Shown: positions 34,647-47,315, counted from the stretch's first letter. The stretch: 64,000 bases of DNA from Gadus chalcogrammus (GCF_026213295.1 NC_079426.1:25207079-25271078); one strand, 5' to 3'. The notes: generated from the sequence alone by a model not told the origin. Numbers and translations: made by a program.

Positions 34647-34664
34647 ATCCCGGACGAGCCCCCA
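34647..34664 (-). promoter_or_regulatory. ERV1 primer-binding site (tRNA-Pro)
   Basis: The minus strand reads TGGGGGCTCGTCCGGGAT, complementary to the 3' end of tRNA-Pro, three bases after the 5' LTR. This is the primer of many gammaretroviruses. Confidence 0.95.
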
Positions 34665-34667
34665 AAT

Positions 34668-35327
34668 TGTCGTGGCAATTTCTCTATTAGATATTGCGTC
34701 TGAGACAGATGAGATCTTTAGATGCAAAAAAGCACACAATACTTGTAGGCAATTGCTGGTCGCATATATTTGTATTAAAAGTATGAACAAAGATACATCA
34801 CAACATGCATCAACAAACAACATAACAGGCATACATTACAATAATCTGAGGCCCCAGATGGGAGCTTCTCTTTGCGTGTTACTTCATTCTCTGAAGGTAC
34901 GCTGGGGAGAAGTCCACCGAGTCTTCCAATCGATGAGTTCTTATTCGTTTGGGTTTATTAGGGGGTGGTCCCCCAATACCAAAAGCCTTTGTGTACCAGA
35001 TGGTTATCTTTACAACTGCAGCTGTGGGGAATGCCATTGGAGGGGGTAGCGGCCGTGTCATCTAAACCCCTGGCTTGGTTGACGCTAGCCAGGGGGTCGA
35101 GAAAACAGGCCCACACATCAGAGGATTGCATGGAGGGTGATTTACATGCCACGAAAACACAGGAACAGGCAGGCAATAAAAATGTATCACTCAACCCTTG
35201 ACGGTTTACACTTTAAATGACCCGCATGGAGTAGAACGTAGGCCCTATATTAAATTACACAGAATAACAACAAACCTTAAATTCATACATAGACCAAAAC
35301 AATACAACATGTAGATTTTCCATCACA
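34668..35327 (-). repeat. ERV1 5' LTR
   Basis: 660 bp, same sequence by eye as the 3' LTR; followed on the right by the target copy AACT. Confidence 0.95.
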
Positions 35328-36129
35328 AACTGCAGACAGGTCGGCTTCCAGTTTTATTCTAGATTCTATCAAACTAGGCGGATTATTCTTTTGAATTCTA
35401 ATAAATTGCTCTGATCATAATAAAATACTAATTTAACTATAGAGATACAGTAGGATTTTGTTACTATACCATTTCTTCACCACATTATATACCGCTTTTA
35501 GGGAGGGGGGGATGTGGAATGGATTTACATACTTTATGCTACTTAAGGGTGCACTCACACCTTGCTCAACTGGCCCCATTGTTCTCTGGCCTGCACTCAC
35601 ACCAGGCACGGCGTTATGGGTGGGCCTGACGGACCCAGCCCCACCCACTGTTCAACAGGCCCACCCAAAACTTTTCTTAAAAAAATAAAAAATAAAATAA
35701 TATATATTATATATTTAATTTATTGCACAGTTCTTTTCAATGCTGTGGAATGAAAGCGTCAAGGGAAGTGTTTTTGCCTCTGAATCACGTCTTTGATATC
35801 ACTCCGCATGTCAGGTATTCATAAACCCCAGCGTATTCGGTTGCTAAGCAACGTAAACGTCTTAAGCAGACTATTTCTCTGCTAATCAACGCTACGAATA
35901 GTAATTGTAAAAAGACAGACCTTGTGAAGTTCTTTTTTTGCATTGGCAATATAGCCTTTAACATCACGTCTAATAGCCTCCAGTCCATCACCGCATCAGT
36001 GACAGACACGATTGATTTGATCGAGAACCTCAAACAAGAACTGACAGACATGCGCTCAGGTGACGTTCTTAAACATGTTGGCAACAACAAATAAGATGAT
36101 GGAGGATCATGATGTCAACAACTGGGATG

Positions 36130-36783
36130 TACCCAGTTTGCCCTCCCGCTAAAGAAATCTCCCAGGCCGATTTGAGGGAAGTATCTTCACATGCACGTTG
36201 GGGAAATCGACAAGAGTGAGGAGTGACAGTGACCTGCGCAACATTTCCAACGCGCTAATAGGCTGCCAGCTTAATGAACTGAACAACCGATTCCACAGTG
36301 ACACCTATGGGCTCATGTCATCTGCAGCAATCCTGATGTCCCCATCCTCGATATAAATGACACCACTTTGGCTACTAAAGCGAACTCTCTCAATGATACA
36401 GGAAAGCGCTAGATAACCATATCAGAGTCGGAGCTCGCAGTGTTTGTGCAACAAAGAGGGTTTAGAAGGGTTAAAAAATGTGCGATTATGGAAAAAATAG
36501 GAGAACATCTCAAAAGTATTCTTGAAGTGATGGACACATGCAATGAGGACGTTTTCCCGAATATCCATGCTTTCAAGCTCTGATCACACAATGACATCCT
36601 GTTTAGTTGAACGCGTCTTTTCCAGTGTCAACCGAATTAAAACAGCAAATAGGAGCACCATGCTTACAACTCGCCTTAAGTCCCTCTGTCTGTTGACATT
36701 TGAGAGACAGCTTACAGTAACTCTCGACTTCGATGAAATCATTGACATTTTCAAGAGCGAACCCCGCCGATTACTCCTGTAAA
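36130..36783 (+). pseudogene. hAT transposase C-terminal remnant
   Basis: The end of the frame reads LVERVFSSVNRIKTANRST, then MLTTRLKSLCLLTFERQLTV, then a DFDEIIDIF stretch ending near 36780. This is the hAT dimerisation (hATC) region of ZMYM/TTF-type transposases. Upstream, stop codons and shifts interrupt it. Catalytic residues cannot be placed. Confidence 0.65.
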
Positions 36784-37430
36784 TGAATTAATACATTTTC
36801 TTTTCATGCTCTCTCTTCTTCCCATGCCTATCTATTTTCATGTTTGGCAATCTTTTAAGCCTGCCTGTTGGCGCAAAACTACCCAGTTATTATTTTGATG
36901 TTCTGCCCTTAAGGATATTGTTAGTTTGCCTGATAAGTTAAAGGCTTCTGAAAGGCTTTGTTTTTGAAATGCAGCAAAATAAATGTTGATATTGATGCTT
37001 GCTCTGATTTGCGTTGAAGGGCTGTTAACCTTCTGACCTCGGATGACCGTGAATTTGCGGTAGACTATTGTAGTTATTATCTCGTAGTAGCCTAAATTTG
37101 AATGCATGTTCCGTATAATAAGCCCAGCCAGTCTGTTGCGATGTCGAAATATTGTTGAAAACTTAAACAATTCAACAGAATTACGAAAAAGTCGGCCTCA
37201 TGTTATACAAGCAGAACTAAACTACGAGGGAAATATTTGATTCCTGACTACTACGTCTATCTATAGGCCTTAGGTCTATAAAGTGATGTGCTAAAGCATG
37301 ATGCGTAATTGAGATTCCAAAAGCGCTCTTCTTTGTTCATACCAACGTGAGCTGGATGACGTAGTCCTTGCGAGACTCTTCTTTCTTTATAGGTCCATGC
37401 CCTTCTTCCCCACAACAATCATTTTAAACA
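36784..37430. other. No gene recognised
   Basis: Inside the hAT element; no supported frame. Confidence 0.35.
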
Positions 37431-37560
37431 ATGGCGGCAAGGGGTTCACGAGTGGGTTTACGTTGGTGCGATAGTGAAGTCGAGTGTTTACTTGAAATTT
37501 GGGCCGACGACAGCACTCAGTCGCAGCTGGACACCACGCTTGGTGATGACGTATTTATCG
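37431..37560 (+). pseudogene. Myb/SANT (trihelix) domain fragment
   Basis: MAARGSRVGLRWCDSEVECL then LEIWADDSTQSQLD resembles the first helix of a SANT/trihelix domain found in transposon-associated and MSANTD-type proteins. It loses similarity after about 43 codons and runs into hAT end sequence, so it is truncated. Confidence 0.45.
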
Positions 37561-37865
37561 TATTACGACGTGATGACGTATGTATGAAGGAGCAATCGTG
37601 CCCAGGCCACGGCCTTTGGGAGCAGTGTGACCACGGGCCAGCGGGGGGAGGGGGGAAGGGGGGGAATCTTGCTGAATCTTCCTGCAGCAAGGAACAGGCA
37701 AACGGCCCTAGTGTGAGTGGCCCCTGAGAAGTGAGAGACGGGGGAGGGTTGTTGCATTTACATACTTTATGCTACTTAGGGTGCACTCACACCAACGCCG
37801 TTGGCAGTTTTCACACCTAACTGGCTCAACTGGCCCCATTGTTCTCTGGCCTGCACTCACACTAG

Positions 37866-38720
37866 GCCAGGGGTCTTCAATTAAAATTGAACAAGGTCCA
37901 GTTACTAAAAATTCCTTCTAAGTAAGGTCCGAACCTACCACGTCCTAATAGCCTTCTTTTGTCAAATAAAATCAACACGGCATATTACCTTATATTTTCA
38001 GATGTATTTATTTTCAATTTCCAAATAGCTTACTTTTAACCATGAAAAACTACTAAGTCAAAGTAACGCATATTAACATTTAAAGTAAACAAAACAGGTA
38101 CATTAGGCCTGCAATTCAAGTAAACATAAAAAGTGCATAAGGCCTACATGTGAAGTAAGCAGAACAGGAACACCAGGCCTTCATTTCAAATAAACACAAA
38201 AAGAGCATTAGGCCTTCATTTCAAGTAAGCACAACAGTGTCTCAAGTGGTGTTAGACCCAACAGGTCCTCACAGATCTTTCTTGTCTTGATGAAACAATC
38301 GCACATAAACCAAAAGCTGGGCATTATCCGTTACATCTGAAGACTCATCAATGGCTAAGGATGGGGCACTCTGAACAGCCGCATGAAGCTGTGACAGTGC
38401 GTCATCTGATAACATTTCGGATTTTCTGGTTGTCGTTGCAGCTCACATTGGGATTTGCTTTATTTTTTCACACAATTCATCCCTTTGTTTACCTTCAAAT
38501 AACGTCTCGGCAGCGGCGTTCAAGCACTCCTTCACAACAGTCGTGTGAAGGAGTGCTTGATAAACAGTCAATTTATCACGGTTCAATCAATCTACAATCG
38601 CTGTTCCCTGCACTTGAACCGCCTTAAAGCTATCATCTGTCTTTTTGATGGAGTTACCTACAGCATATTTCAGAACCTGCACAATAGTATACAGACCATC
38701 AAAGAAAGTTTGATGTGTTG
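37866..38720 (-). mobile_element. hAT (GTF2IRD2/ZBED-type) transposase fragment
   Basis: The left end CAGGGGTCTTCAATTAAAAT near 37869 is a hAT-type terminus. On the minus strand at 38281-38420 the frame reads SDDALSQLHAAVQSAPSLAI then DESSDVTDNAQLLVYVRLF, which holds the DES(T/S)D block of hAT transposases of this group. Stops on both sides show decay. A duplicate of its 3' part (38575-38715) lies at 39400-39530. Confidence 0.6.
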
Positions 38721-38739
38721 AATTTTGTTTTTAACTTTG

Positions 38740-41530
38740 TGCTGTTAAACAGAAAAGATGGTCCCCACTTGGATTGTACAGAATGACAGAAGTCCCCTCT
38801 TTGCCTGTACAAAATGAAACTGGTCCCCTGTTAAATGGTATGGAGCGACACTTACACTCCAGCATTTATGTATTCATTAGGGTAGAAAAAAATTGTTAAC
38901 CGCTTTCTCTATAGTACAAAATAAGTAATTTGCCATAGAGCCTTTACACAGTTCCTCCATAGTTCATAAGAGACATTTTGTCCTGAGAAAAAAAAACGTA
39001 TACATAACAGGGCTAACTAGGGCTGTCAATCAATTAAAATATTTTATCGTGATTAATCGCATTATTGTCCATATTTAACTTGCAAATTGCCAATTAATTG
39101 CACATTTTTTAACCATTCTAAATATATCTTAAAAGATGATTATTGATTATTGATGAGGATTACATTTATTCTTTTCCACACTTCATGAATGGATCCATGC
39201 AGCAGGAGTGTGAGGGTCGCCCCATACCATTTAACAGGGGACTTCTGTCATGTTGTACAATCCAAGTGGGGACCATCTTTTCATATTTTAGAGCACAATG
39301 TTTGTCTGTTCTTTGAATGTGAACTTATGTAAGGGACAGTTTTTTCTAAATTATATTTTTCCACAATATCATGACTTCAGTTTTAACTACCACAATTTAT
39401 CACGGTTCAATCAAGCAACAATCGCTGTTCCCTGCACTTGAACATCCTTAAAGCTATCACCTGTCTTTTTGATGGAGTTATCTACAGCATATGTCGGAAC
39501 CTGCACAATAGTATACAGACCATTCAAGAAAGTTTACAGTTTTTCTCAGTCGCTTTGGTTAATTTCTCAGATCAGAATTGAAATTCTCAAAACTACCTGT
39601 TCAATTTTCAAATCAGTGTGTCACTTGTGCACATGAAAAAAACAGTTTCTCATTTATTTGAAAACGTTGCGAATGCTTTGGTACATCCATGCACATGATT
39701 ATGTACAATTCTCTGCTCTTTCCTACATTATCAATTGCTTATGTCATGTTGATCAAAATGTATTGTAATGGTCTCTATGGAAGAGTCTCACCCCCACAAC
39801 ATTTAGGTATTAGTTCATTGCATAAGTCTTTGCATGCAAAATGGTTGAACAAGTTGTCATAATATGTCAAGCATATTTCTATACATTTCTATACACTGGC
39901 CTTAGACTCTTTTTTTTTCTTTTTTTTCTAAATCTATCCTGAATTGGTCAATTGCTACCAGTTGAATCTTGCCTTTCTCTAAAGAAGGGAAATGTGTGAA
40001 GTGTTAGTTCAACCAACGATCAACCAATAGCTCAAAGGTGCATCTCCTGAACCATGAACTGGCAAGTATATAGCTGGAGCACAACACAATGTTACAGTAA
40101 ATTGTCTGAGAATTTGTGGCCCAACACACAGGAACGTCAGGAGTTGTAGGATGACTGCACTGTAATTCCGACAGCAATGCATGTACAGTTTTCCCTAAGG
40201 AGATTTTCCTATGTTCACATTTCTAGCAATGACATGGTCTGTCAACAAATTGCAGTACAAACAGTCAAAGCGTAAATGTGAATCTTGTCCAGTCTCTTGC
40301 AATCAATCTCCCACATACACTAAGGTGTAACTTACAATTTACAATAACTGTCTTCAAAACTTTAGCCATAGTTTACATCAGATTATCCCTCAAGAGTACA
40401 CTGTTATATTGACAACATGACTAAGCAATTTGACTGTCTTATCCGTAGACAATGACGCAAGGACTTGTCATTCTGATGGCACTGACATGTTCATTGAACT
40501 TTTGAGAGATGAGCTAAGGATTTTGAGCAAGAGACTGGCTTTTGCAGGTAATCCATGGTGTTTTGCTATTTGAACGCATTGTTTTGAGAAATGCACTTAC
40601 TGCTTTGCAAATTTCATTTCTGATCTGAGAAATGTACCAAAGCGACTGAGAAAAACTGTAATGTGTAGAATTTTGTTTTTAAATTTGTGCTGTTAAACAG
40701 AAAAGATGGTCCCCACTTGGAATGTACAGAATGACAGAAGTCCCCTCTTTGCCTGTACAAAATGACACTGGTCCCCTGTTAAATGGTATGGAGCGACACT
40801 TACACTCCAGCATTTATGCATACATATGGGTTGGAAAAAAATGGTTAACTGCTTTCTCTATCGCAAAAAAATAAATCATTTGGACAGTTTAGACAGTTCT
40901 TCCATAGTTCAAAAGAGACATTTTGTCATGAGATAAAAAACGTTTATATAACAGGGCTAACTAGGGCTGTCAATTAATTAAAATATTTAATCGTGATTAA
41001 TCGCATTATTGTCCATATTTAACTTGCAAATTGCAAATTAATCGCACATTTTTTAACCCTTCTAAATATATCTTAAAAGATGATCATAGATTATTGATGA
41101 GGATTACATTTTTTCTTTTCCACACTTCATGAAAGGAGTTAGAAAAAAATTGTTAACTGCTTTCCCTATAGTAAAAAATAAATAATTTGCCATAGAGCCT
41201 TTAGACAGTTCTTCCATAGTTCATAAGAGACTTTTTTTTCGTGAGAAAAAAAGGCGTATAGATAACAGGGCTAACTAGGGCTGTCAATCAATAAAAATAT
41301 TTAATGATGATTAATCGCATTATTGTCCATATTTAACTTGCAAATTGCAAATTAAACGCACATCTTTTAACCCTTCTAAATATATCTTAAAAGATGATTC
41401 TGATTATTGATGAGGATTACATTTATTCTTTTCCACACATGAAAAGATCCATGCAGGAGTGTGAGGGTCGCCCCATACCATTTAACAGGGGACTCGTCAT
41501 GTCATGTTTTACAATCCAAATGGGGACCAT
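38740..41530. repeat. GTCCCC-family repeat, right cluster (three copies)
   Basis: The block GGTCCCCACTTGG...GACAG, AGTCCCCTCTTTGCC...GACA, GGTCCCCTGTTAA...GAGCGACACTTACACTCC occurs at 38760-38865 and 40705-40812. The following TAACAGGGCTAACTAGGGCT and TTAATCGCATTATTGTCC stretch occurs three times (about 39005, 40950, 41270). The second copy is split by a mariner-like element. Non-coding. Confidence 0.75.
39537..40658. mobile_element. Mariner/Tc1-like element, 1.1 kb
   Basis: Ends CAGTTTTTCTCAGTCGCTTT are inverted over about 40 bp, with TA on both sides (39535-39536 and 40659-40660). The uninterrupted sister copy near 38715 shows the empty site. I cannot read a transposase, so it is degraded or non-autonomous. 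Confidence 0.85.
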
Positions 41531-41639
41531 CTTTTATATTTTCCCATGTAAACGCACTGAAAGAAGCAACAGTTGCAGTTGGCAAACACTCATTGAGTGA
41601 AACAAGAGGCACAGACAGCTCCCTTGCTGCAGTGAATGG

Positions 41640-41850
41640 AGTCCCCTCTTTGATATGTAAATATCGCTTAAGTATTCAAGTCCCCTCTTGGCAACTTCTT
41701 TAAAATAAATTAAAAAAACACATTTGAAGTTATATTATGACAAAATAACTTAAAACTAAACTCTGTATTATGTTTTTGTATTTTTTAAATAACCAGAAAT
41801 AGAGTTCCACACTTGGTCGATGAAAACCGATAGTCCCCTGTTGGTATGGT

Positions 41851-41856
<6 letters not shown>
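41640..41856. repeat. GTCCCC-family end
   Basis: AGTCCCCTCTTTGATATG, AGTCCCCTCTTGGCAACTTC and AGTCCCCTGTTGGTATGG. The last is the reverse complement of the CCAACAGGGGAC at 27868, so the two outermost ends of this family are inverted relative to each other. Confidence 0.5.
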
Positions 41857-41933
<77 letters not shown>

Positions 41934-41974
41934 GATGAGTGTATATGTGTGTGTGTGTGTGTGTGTATAGATGA

Positions 41975-42044
<70 letters not shown>
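41857..42044. repeat. (TG)n microsatellite
   Basis: Three TG blocks with GTATAGATGAGTGTATATG spacers, resembling the array at 27644-27832. Confidence 0.97.
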
Positions 42045-42047
<3 letters not shown>

Positions 42048-42076
42048 TGAAAAAGTTATAAAGATAATAATTGCAT

Positions 42077-42301
42077 CTAACCAGTTCTATTTAGTGCTTG
42101 AATAAGTGTTTGCTGAATATACGCTGGCCCATTGTCTGAACTTATCTCTGATTGAATTTCAAACCTTGGCATGACTTTTCCAGTCAGAAACTTCATTACT
42201 GTAGCCGCACTTTGGTCTTTTGATGGGACTGCTTCTACCCATCTGCTGAACCTGTCAAGGATAACTAACATGCACAACATGTCAACATAGTTCATGACCA
42301 A
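42077..42301 (-). pseudogene. ERV2 integrase core fragment
   Basis: The minus strand reads LVILDRFSRWVEAVPSKDQS and EISSDNGPAYIQQTL, the first two aspartate-containing blocks of the retroviral DDE integrase core, which inserts proviral DNA. The third catalytic residue is beyond the end of the frame. No reverse transcriptase is readable next to it. Orientation agrees with the ERV2 gag and LTRs. Confidence 0.8.
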
Positions 42302-43652
42302 ATGTCAAAATGGTCCTTCAGGTGTGGGAATGTGTCCCAATGTAGTAGTGATTGTTTTTCTTACATTGTTTTCATACTCATTTAGTTGGTTATCAATCAT
42401 TTTTTGCAATTATGGTGAAGAAAAAACCTTGTTTTCTAATTCCCCTCAACACTCCTCAACACCTCCCCCCTTGCGCAATGGTCAAAACCATGCACATTTA
42501 AATGATAGGCAAACTTAACAACGCCGTTGGTGGAACCAACGTTGGAACTCCTAATCTTAACCATCCGTAAACTAAAACCAAACTATTGGGAAGGGAAATC
42601 GAAGCCAGTATATCCAAAACCAAAGGTTGATATTGGTGGGTTTTACCATCAGCCGCCTTGAAACCACACCGTTACCAAGTCATGCACTAAACCGAAAAGA
42701 TTTCATGCGTCAGTAGGCCTTCATACCTCAACGGTCAAATAAAACGCAACATGCCCTGTTCCAAGACCACCACCTCTGCTGCCGGGGCTGCCACATCTGA
42801 CTCCTGTTCCCCCTCCACCTTTGACCAGCCGGCTCTTCCTATGATGGTTGCAGTTTGTCACTTCATGATCAAGTGAGCCAGTGCTCACAGTGACTGCCAA
42901 GTAATCGTGACTGTGCCTGTTTTAGGTTGTCCCGGGCTTCAAGGTGGGATCTTACCCATCGTTGGCTAACCAGCCTTCCATACTGGCTTAGTGCAGGATG
43001 CCGTGCCTGGGATACAATCAATCCCCACCCATAAGGCGGTATTGACCGCAAAGTGGAGGGATGGAGACAGTCTTCAATCACAATTGCCCATGCAGCCAAG
43101 GCTGTGCGTAACGGATACACATCAGAGCAGCTACAACAACAACAACAACAACAACTAAAATTTGACCCTGTGTGTGCGGGGGGTATATGATGGGGTGAAC
43201 CTAAAGGTAATTTATCAGTTAAAAATATCATATTATCAAATGTTAATATTCTATAAAAGTGTTGCAACAGCAGTCATGGCATTTGAAAGGTAAACCCACT
43301 ACTTCTGAATGTAAATTGAGACCTAGCATGTAGGATCCATTCCCAACAGATGTGGCGTTAATCCACCTATTGTCCTTAACTAAGGAGATGTGAAATAAAA
43401 CAAAAATCACAATATCAAAACTTGCATTTTCAATATTTGGCGACTCACTTCTGTGTTAACCGTTACTCATAATCACAATTCCCTTTATAATTCCACCCGA
43501 TTGTCTTATACTCACTATTTAATTTGGGCGATCTAATCTTATTATATTCTACCTGTTGTTTTGTCTGAGGTAAGCTTTTGGTACCCCTTTGTGTATTCAT
43601 CACACTAAGTAGGAGAGGATTCTCCCCTGCCTCTGTGGCCCTAACACACACG
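42302..43652. other. No gene recognised; ERV2 pol region by position
   Basis: Contains a short (CAA)n run at about 43131-43157 and unidentified repeats around 42850-43130. No retroviral frame survives. Confidence 0.35.
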
Positions 43653-44876
43653 CAGTGTTGTATAGTAGCGAAGTAGAAATACTTCGTTACTGTACTTAAG
43701 TAGTTTTTTTGGATATTTGTACTTTACTTTACTACTTATATTTCTCTGTACTTTTACTTTTACTTCGCTACATTTTGCGAAGAAAACTGATACTTTTACT
43801 CCGCTACATTTCCCTTGAAACCTTCGTTACTCGTTACAAAATCAACTCATCTTTAGAAAAAAAAAAAATAATCATGAGAGATATGAGAATAACGTCGGGG
43901 ACTGTGGTAGAACAGAGACTGCGAGCCTGTTTGGCAAATCAGCTGTCCCAGCGCACGTTCGCAAAGCCCCCTTGCTTAGTTACTGTTGCTACGTCGATCA
44001 AAACTCCTACGACTGTCAACACACAAATGCATGGCTAGGACGAGGGCAAGGGCTATCAAAATTCTACTATTTGTATCAGGCTGGTTTGTACACGCAGTAT
44101 TACAATACTATCTTATACACTTCAATACGCTGTATATGTGCCATTTTTGCTACAAAGCTAATTTAAATACCCTTTTTGGGCAGGGACTTAAGTTTTCCGA
44201 AAATCCGCAATCCTGGATGACACCAAAATCAATATTAAGTAACGTGTACCAGCGCTTGCGGGATAATAGGTCGGGCTACGATATCTGTCAGTGTCAGTGA
44301 TTTTTTTTTGGAGTAACTCCGCGACAGCATCCAGATCATGGCAAAATGGACTGCAATATGCAGTGGAAGGATGTTTTCAAAAAAGATCAACAACGAAGGG
44401 GAAACAACAATAATCGAAGCAAAATCATACAGGTCTCAATCAAAAAATTAGAAACTTCACGACCTCAAAATAAATACCACCAGCACAACATTTTAAACTA
44501 GTAAGGTTCTTTCACCACTGGGTAATATTTGTATATAATATTTCAAGCTAGCTAATAACCTATAAAGATTATTTATTCTTATTCCATCTCTGGCGAGGTA
44601 TCTATCTAGCCAGTTAGTGCTAAGGCATGATTGGACGAGGGCAGTTATAGGGAGGAGTTTCGATAACGGTTACTTGTACTTTTACTTTCAGTACTTAAGT
44701 ACATTTAATATCAGAAAAGTACTTTTGATACTTAAGTACAGTAAAGATCAGATACTTTAATACTTTTACTTAAGTACTATTCTAAAAGGTGACTTTTACT
44801 TTTACTTAAGTAATTTTCCAGTAAGGTATCTGTACTTTTACTTAAGTATGGCTTTTGAGTACTTAATACACCACTG
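43653..44876. mobile_element. hAT transposon, 1224 bp, complete ends
   Basis: Begins CAGTGTTGTATAGTAGCGAA and ends TACTTAATACACCACTG, with subterminal repeats of the type TACTTTTACTTAAGTA on both sides. The 8-bp target CACACACG is duplicated exactly (43645-43652 and 44877-44884). The interior has no transposase, so it is non-autonomous. Confidence 0.93.
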
Positions 44877-44884
44877 CACACACG

Positions 44885-45778
44885 CGAGAGCAGGCTGAAA
44901 CACACACCCCTTTTTTTTGTATTTTACTTATTTATTTTTAAATGACATTTGTCATTGTGGATGACATGAATTCATAAATTTGAATAATATTTTATCGTAC
45001 TCATTTAGTCTAATTTTTAAGTATTGCCGATTATTATTTCTAGATTGTACGACCACTTTTAATAAATGTCCGTTATTATCGTAGGGGAAATTTCCTTAGG
45101 AAATATTTAATTTGTGTTGTTATCTTGGCACCTAGACCTCGTCAGGTCCAAACACCAAAACAACATCCACCTATCCACCGCGGAGTCCAAGGGTTGGGTA
45201 AGCTCCTCTTTGGATGAGTGCAACTGTGTTTACCCTGAATTCTTTGAATAAGAATCCCGAGCGCTGCTAGCCCCCTGGACTTCTGTGGACGAGCGGTGTG
45301 CATGTTATTGACAACATTAAACGCTAATTGTTCATTTTATGGAGTCTAGATAATTACCCTTATAACCTGTGATTACCATGTAGCTCTAATACTTCGATAC
45401 TGGGCTCTCCATTGATTTATCACCTCTGGGTTGGGCCCTACCATCTCTCTCTGTGTCCTTTACATTAAACTCATCACATCCAGAATCCTCTCAATCCTCT
45501 CCCTTACCCAACATGCTGTATCCCTCTGAAGCAACACAGTGTTTCTGCAATTGCTCTGTGTACCAAGATCTAATGATTCATATCACATGGTACCACGACG
45601 CTATGGAGAGTCTCAAAGGTTGTCGCGACACACAGAACCACAGAGTCACCGATCCCAGTGGTGGTTCTATGATTTTCATAAAACAGGGGCCATTAAGGGG
45701 CCACAGGTTACATCAAAGGACCAAGTAGTACAGAGTACATCCAATCACAAATGTAATCTATTCAGCACAATGCAAATC

Positions 45779-45780
<2 letters not shown>
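44885..45780. other. No gene recognised; ERV2 gag-pol region by position
   Basis: No readable frame. Lies between the integrase and gag remnants of ERV2. Confidence 0.35.
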
Positions 45781-45853
<73 letters not shown>

Positions 45854-45985
45854 TCACTCACTCACTCACTCACTCACTCACTCACTCACTCACTCACTCA
45901 CTCACTCACTCACTCACTCACTCACTCACTCACTCACTCACTCACTCACTCACTCACTCACTCACGCACTCACGCACTCACACAC
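45781..45985. repeat. (TC)n then (ACTC)n compound microsatellite
   Basis: About 35 TC units followed by about 33 ACTC units with late CACG variants. Confidence 0.98.
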
Positions 45986-46099
45986 TCACTCACTTACTCA
46001 CTTTGAAAATAAGAATTCTCAGATTGTCACCCTTGGAGTTGAAACGCATGACAAATTCATCCAAATCTAATGACCTGTCCCGTCAGGATTCATTTTTAG

Positions 46100-46774
46100 G
46101 ACACACTAGCAACCACATACAATTTTTCTTATTTTTCCTTCCTGCTTGCACCCAAAACATATTAAAGGTCCTCTGCGTTGTCCTGCTGTTGATTGCTTTG
46201 CTATCCTTGGGTCCCTTATACTGATTCTGCCTATTTCCATTTGTTTGGTTCCCACAATGATGTATGATTATATTTATGACAGGTGGAGTAGGTGACCATT
46301 GGCTCTAAGGCCATTGTACTGGAGGAGAGAATGCCCGTTGCTGTTTAACTAGAATAAGATAATTTCCTGATGACGTGTCGGGTGCTCTTCTCTCCTCATG
46401 CGATCTACCATGCTTCCCATGTAACTCGAGCGCTTAGGGGGCTCTGTAATGATTTAATGCTGCTTGACTTTGCCCCCCCTTGTGTCTGTCCCAGAAACTC
46501 TCCCCCTTATTTTCTGCATTCACTTCGACCTCCCCTTTAATATCTACCGTGCCTGTTATCAGTGGATACAATCCTGTGTTATATGGTGGTGACTGAGCCT
46601 TCGGGATAATGGCTCAGTTTTTACGTCTTTATTTGTTATTTCTCCAGTTGTTCTCTTTTCTTTCCTCCATCTCTCAGAGATCTTTTTAATCTTCTTTTTA
46701 AGCAATGGACGGTCTCTACTCAAAATCTCCACTGCCGTCTGTGACATATTAATCTTCTCTAGGTGTATAAACAC
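46100..46774 (-). pseudogene. ERV2 gag remnant
   Basis: From 46774 the minus strand encodes a short basic frame starting MSQTAVEILSRDRPLLKKK and stopping at 46559. Farther on, near 46150, the frame CFGCKQEGKIRKI keeps the two leading cysteines of a nucleocapsid zinc knuckle but has lost the histidine and last cysteine. These fit a heavily decayed Gag. The assignment depends on position between an LTR end and the integrase fragment. Confidence 0.5.
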
Positions 46775-47177
46775 TATTTTTAATACAATTTATTTGAGTT
46801 TATTCTACTCGTTAGACAAATTATTTTATTATCTCTAAGGCTATAAATGTGCACTCCTCCCGTGCGTTGCTCTCTCTCTCTGTTGATTGGGATGTGCGTC
46901 CCAGCAATTCTCTGCTCCTAAGCCCCCACCCTTTCTGGCCACAGGCAAAGAGAACACACCCCTAGATAAGGTTTTTCCCACTTGTTCCAGACAAGTTATT
47001 TATTCTCTGACTGTCTTATTAATGACAGGATAAACTAAAAACAAAACGGATTGTAAAAGCCTCCGAGGTAACTTAATCCTAACACAACTTAAATACAGAA
47101 GGAAACAGTTTATACAACGTTTAATAGTGTATCGAAAAAAACGGCCGAATTTGTTTGCACAAGATATTGACTGGAAC

Positions 47178-47315
47178 CAGTCACTGGTGCCACATGGCAC
47201 ATAACATCTAGGCTAAAGGTGATCAGCTCTTTTCCACTATTAAAGTATCTATGTGATATGTAGGCCTAATAATAATCATAGTTTAACATAAAATGTAAGG
47301 TTAATTTCTACCACA
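47178..47315 (-). repeat. ERV2 5' LTR, U3 start only
   Basis: 138 bp nearly identical to 25806-25943 and starting TGTGGTAG on the minus strand. Beyond 47178 the match to the 3' LTR ends, so the rest of this LTR has been deleted or replaced. Confidence 0.75.

Larger units (their letters stand above)
30147..35327 (-). mobile_element. ERV1: young provirus with gag only
   Basis: A complete insertion bounded by 660-bp LTRs and the 4-bp target AACT (30143-30146 and 35328-35331). It is transcribed on the minus strand: 5' LTR at 34668-35327, tRNA-Pro-type primer site, ~560-bp leader, gag (34083-32525), about 1.7 kb of unassigned sequence, polypurine tract, and 3' LTR at 30147-30806. No pol or env can be read. 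The LTRs have the same length and I see no difference between them by eye, so insertion was recent. The primer site and Gag layout fit a gamma/epsilon-like fish retrovirus. Confidence 0.93.
35541..37726 (+). mobile_element. hAT element with decayed transposase
   Basis: The left end AGGGTGCACTCACACC and the right end GTGTGAGTGGCCCCTG are imperfect inverted repeats. The plus strand between about 36130 and 36782 carries a hAT transposase C terminus. A copy of the left end with the flank ACTTTATGCTACTTA recurs at 37758-37865. The target duplication is unclear. Confidence 0.6.

Noticed and set aside
36838..37170. 110-residue minus-strand ORF
   Set aside because: No recognisable domain and lies antisense downstream of the hAT transposase end.
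42869..43267. 132-residue minus-strand ORF with poly-cysteine
   Set aside because: The cysteine run is a (CAA)n repeat read on the other strand; remainder has no domain.
45539..46006. 155-residue frame with SLSLS/HSLT repeats
   Set aside because: Mostly microsatellite translation; no domain in the non-repeat part.
47178..47315. Match to 25806-25943 as target duplication or chance
   Set aside because: 138 bp with one difference, starting TG next to a polypurine tract in one copy, is LTR identity.
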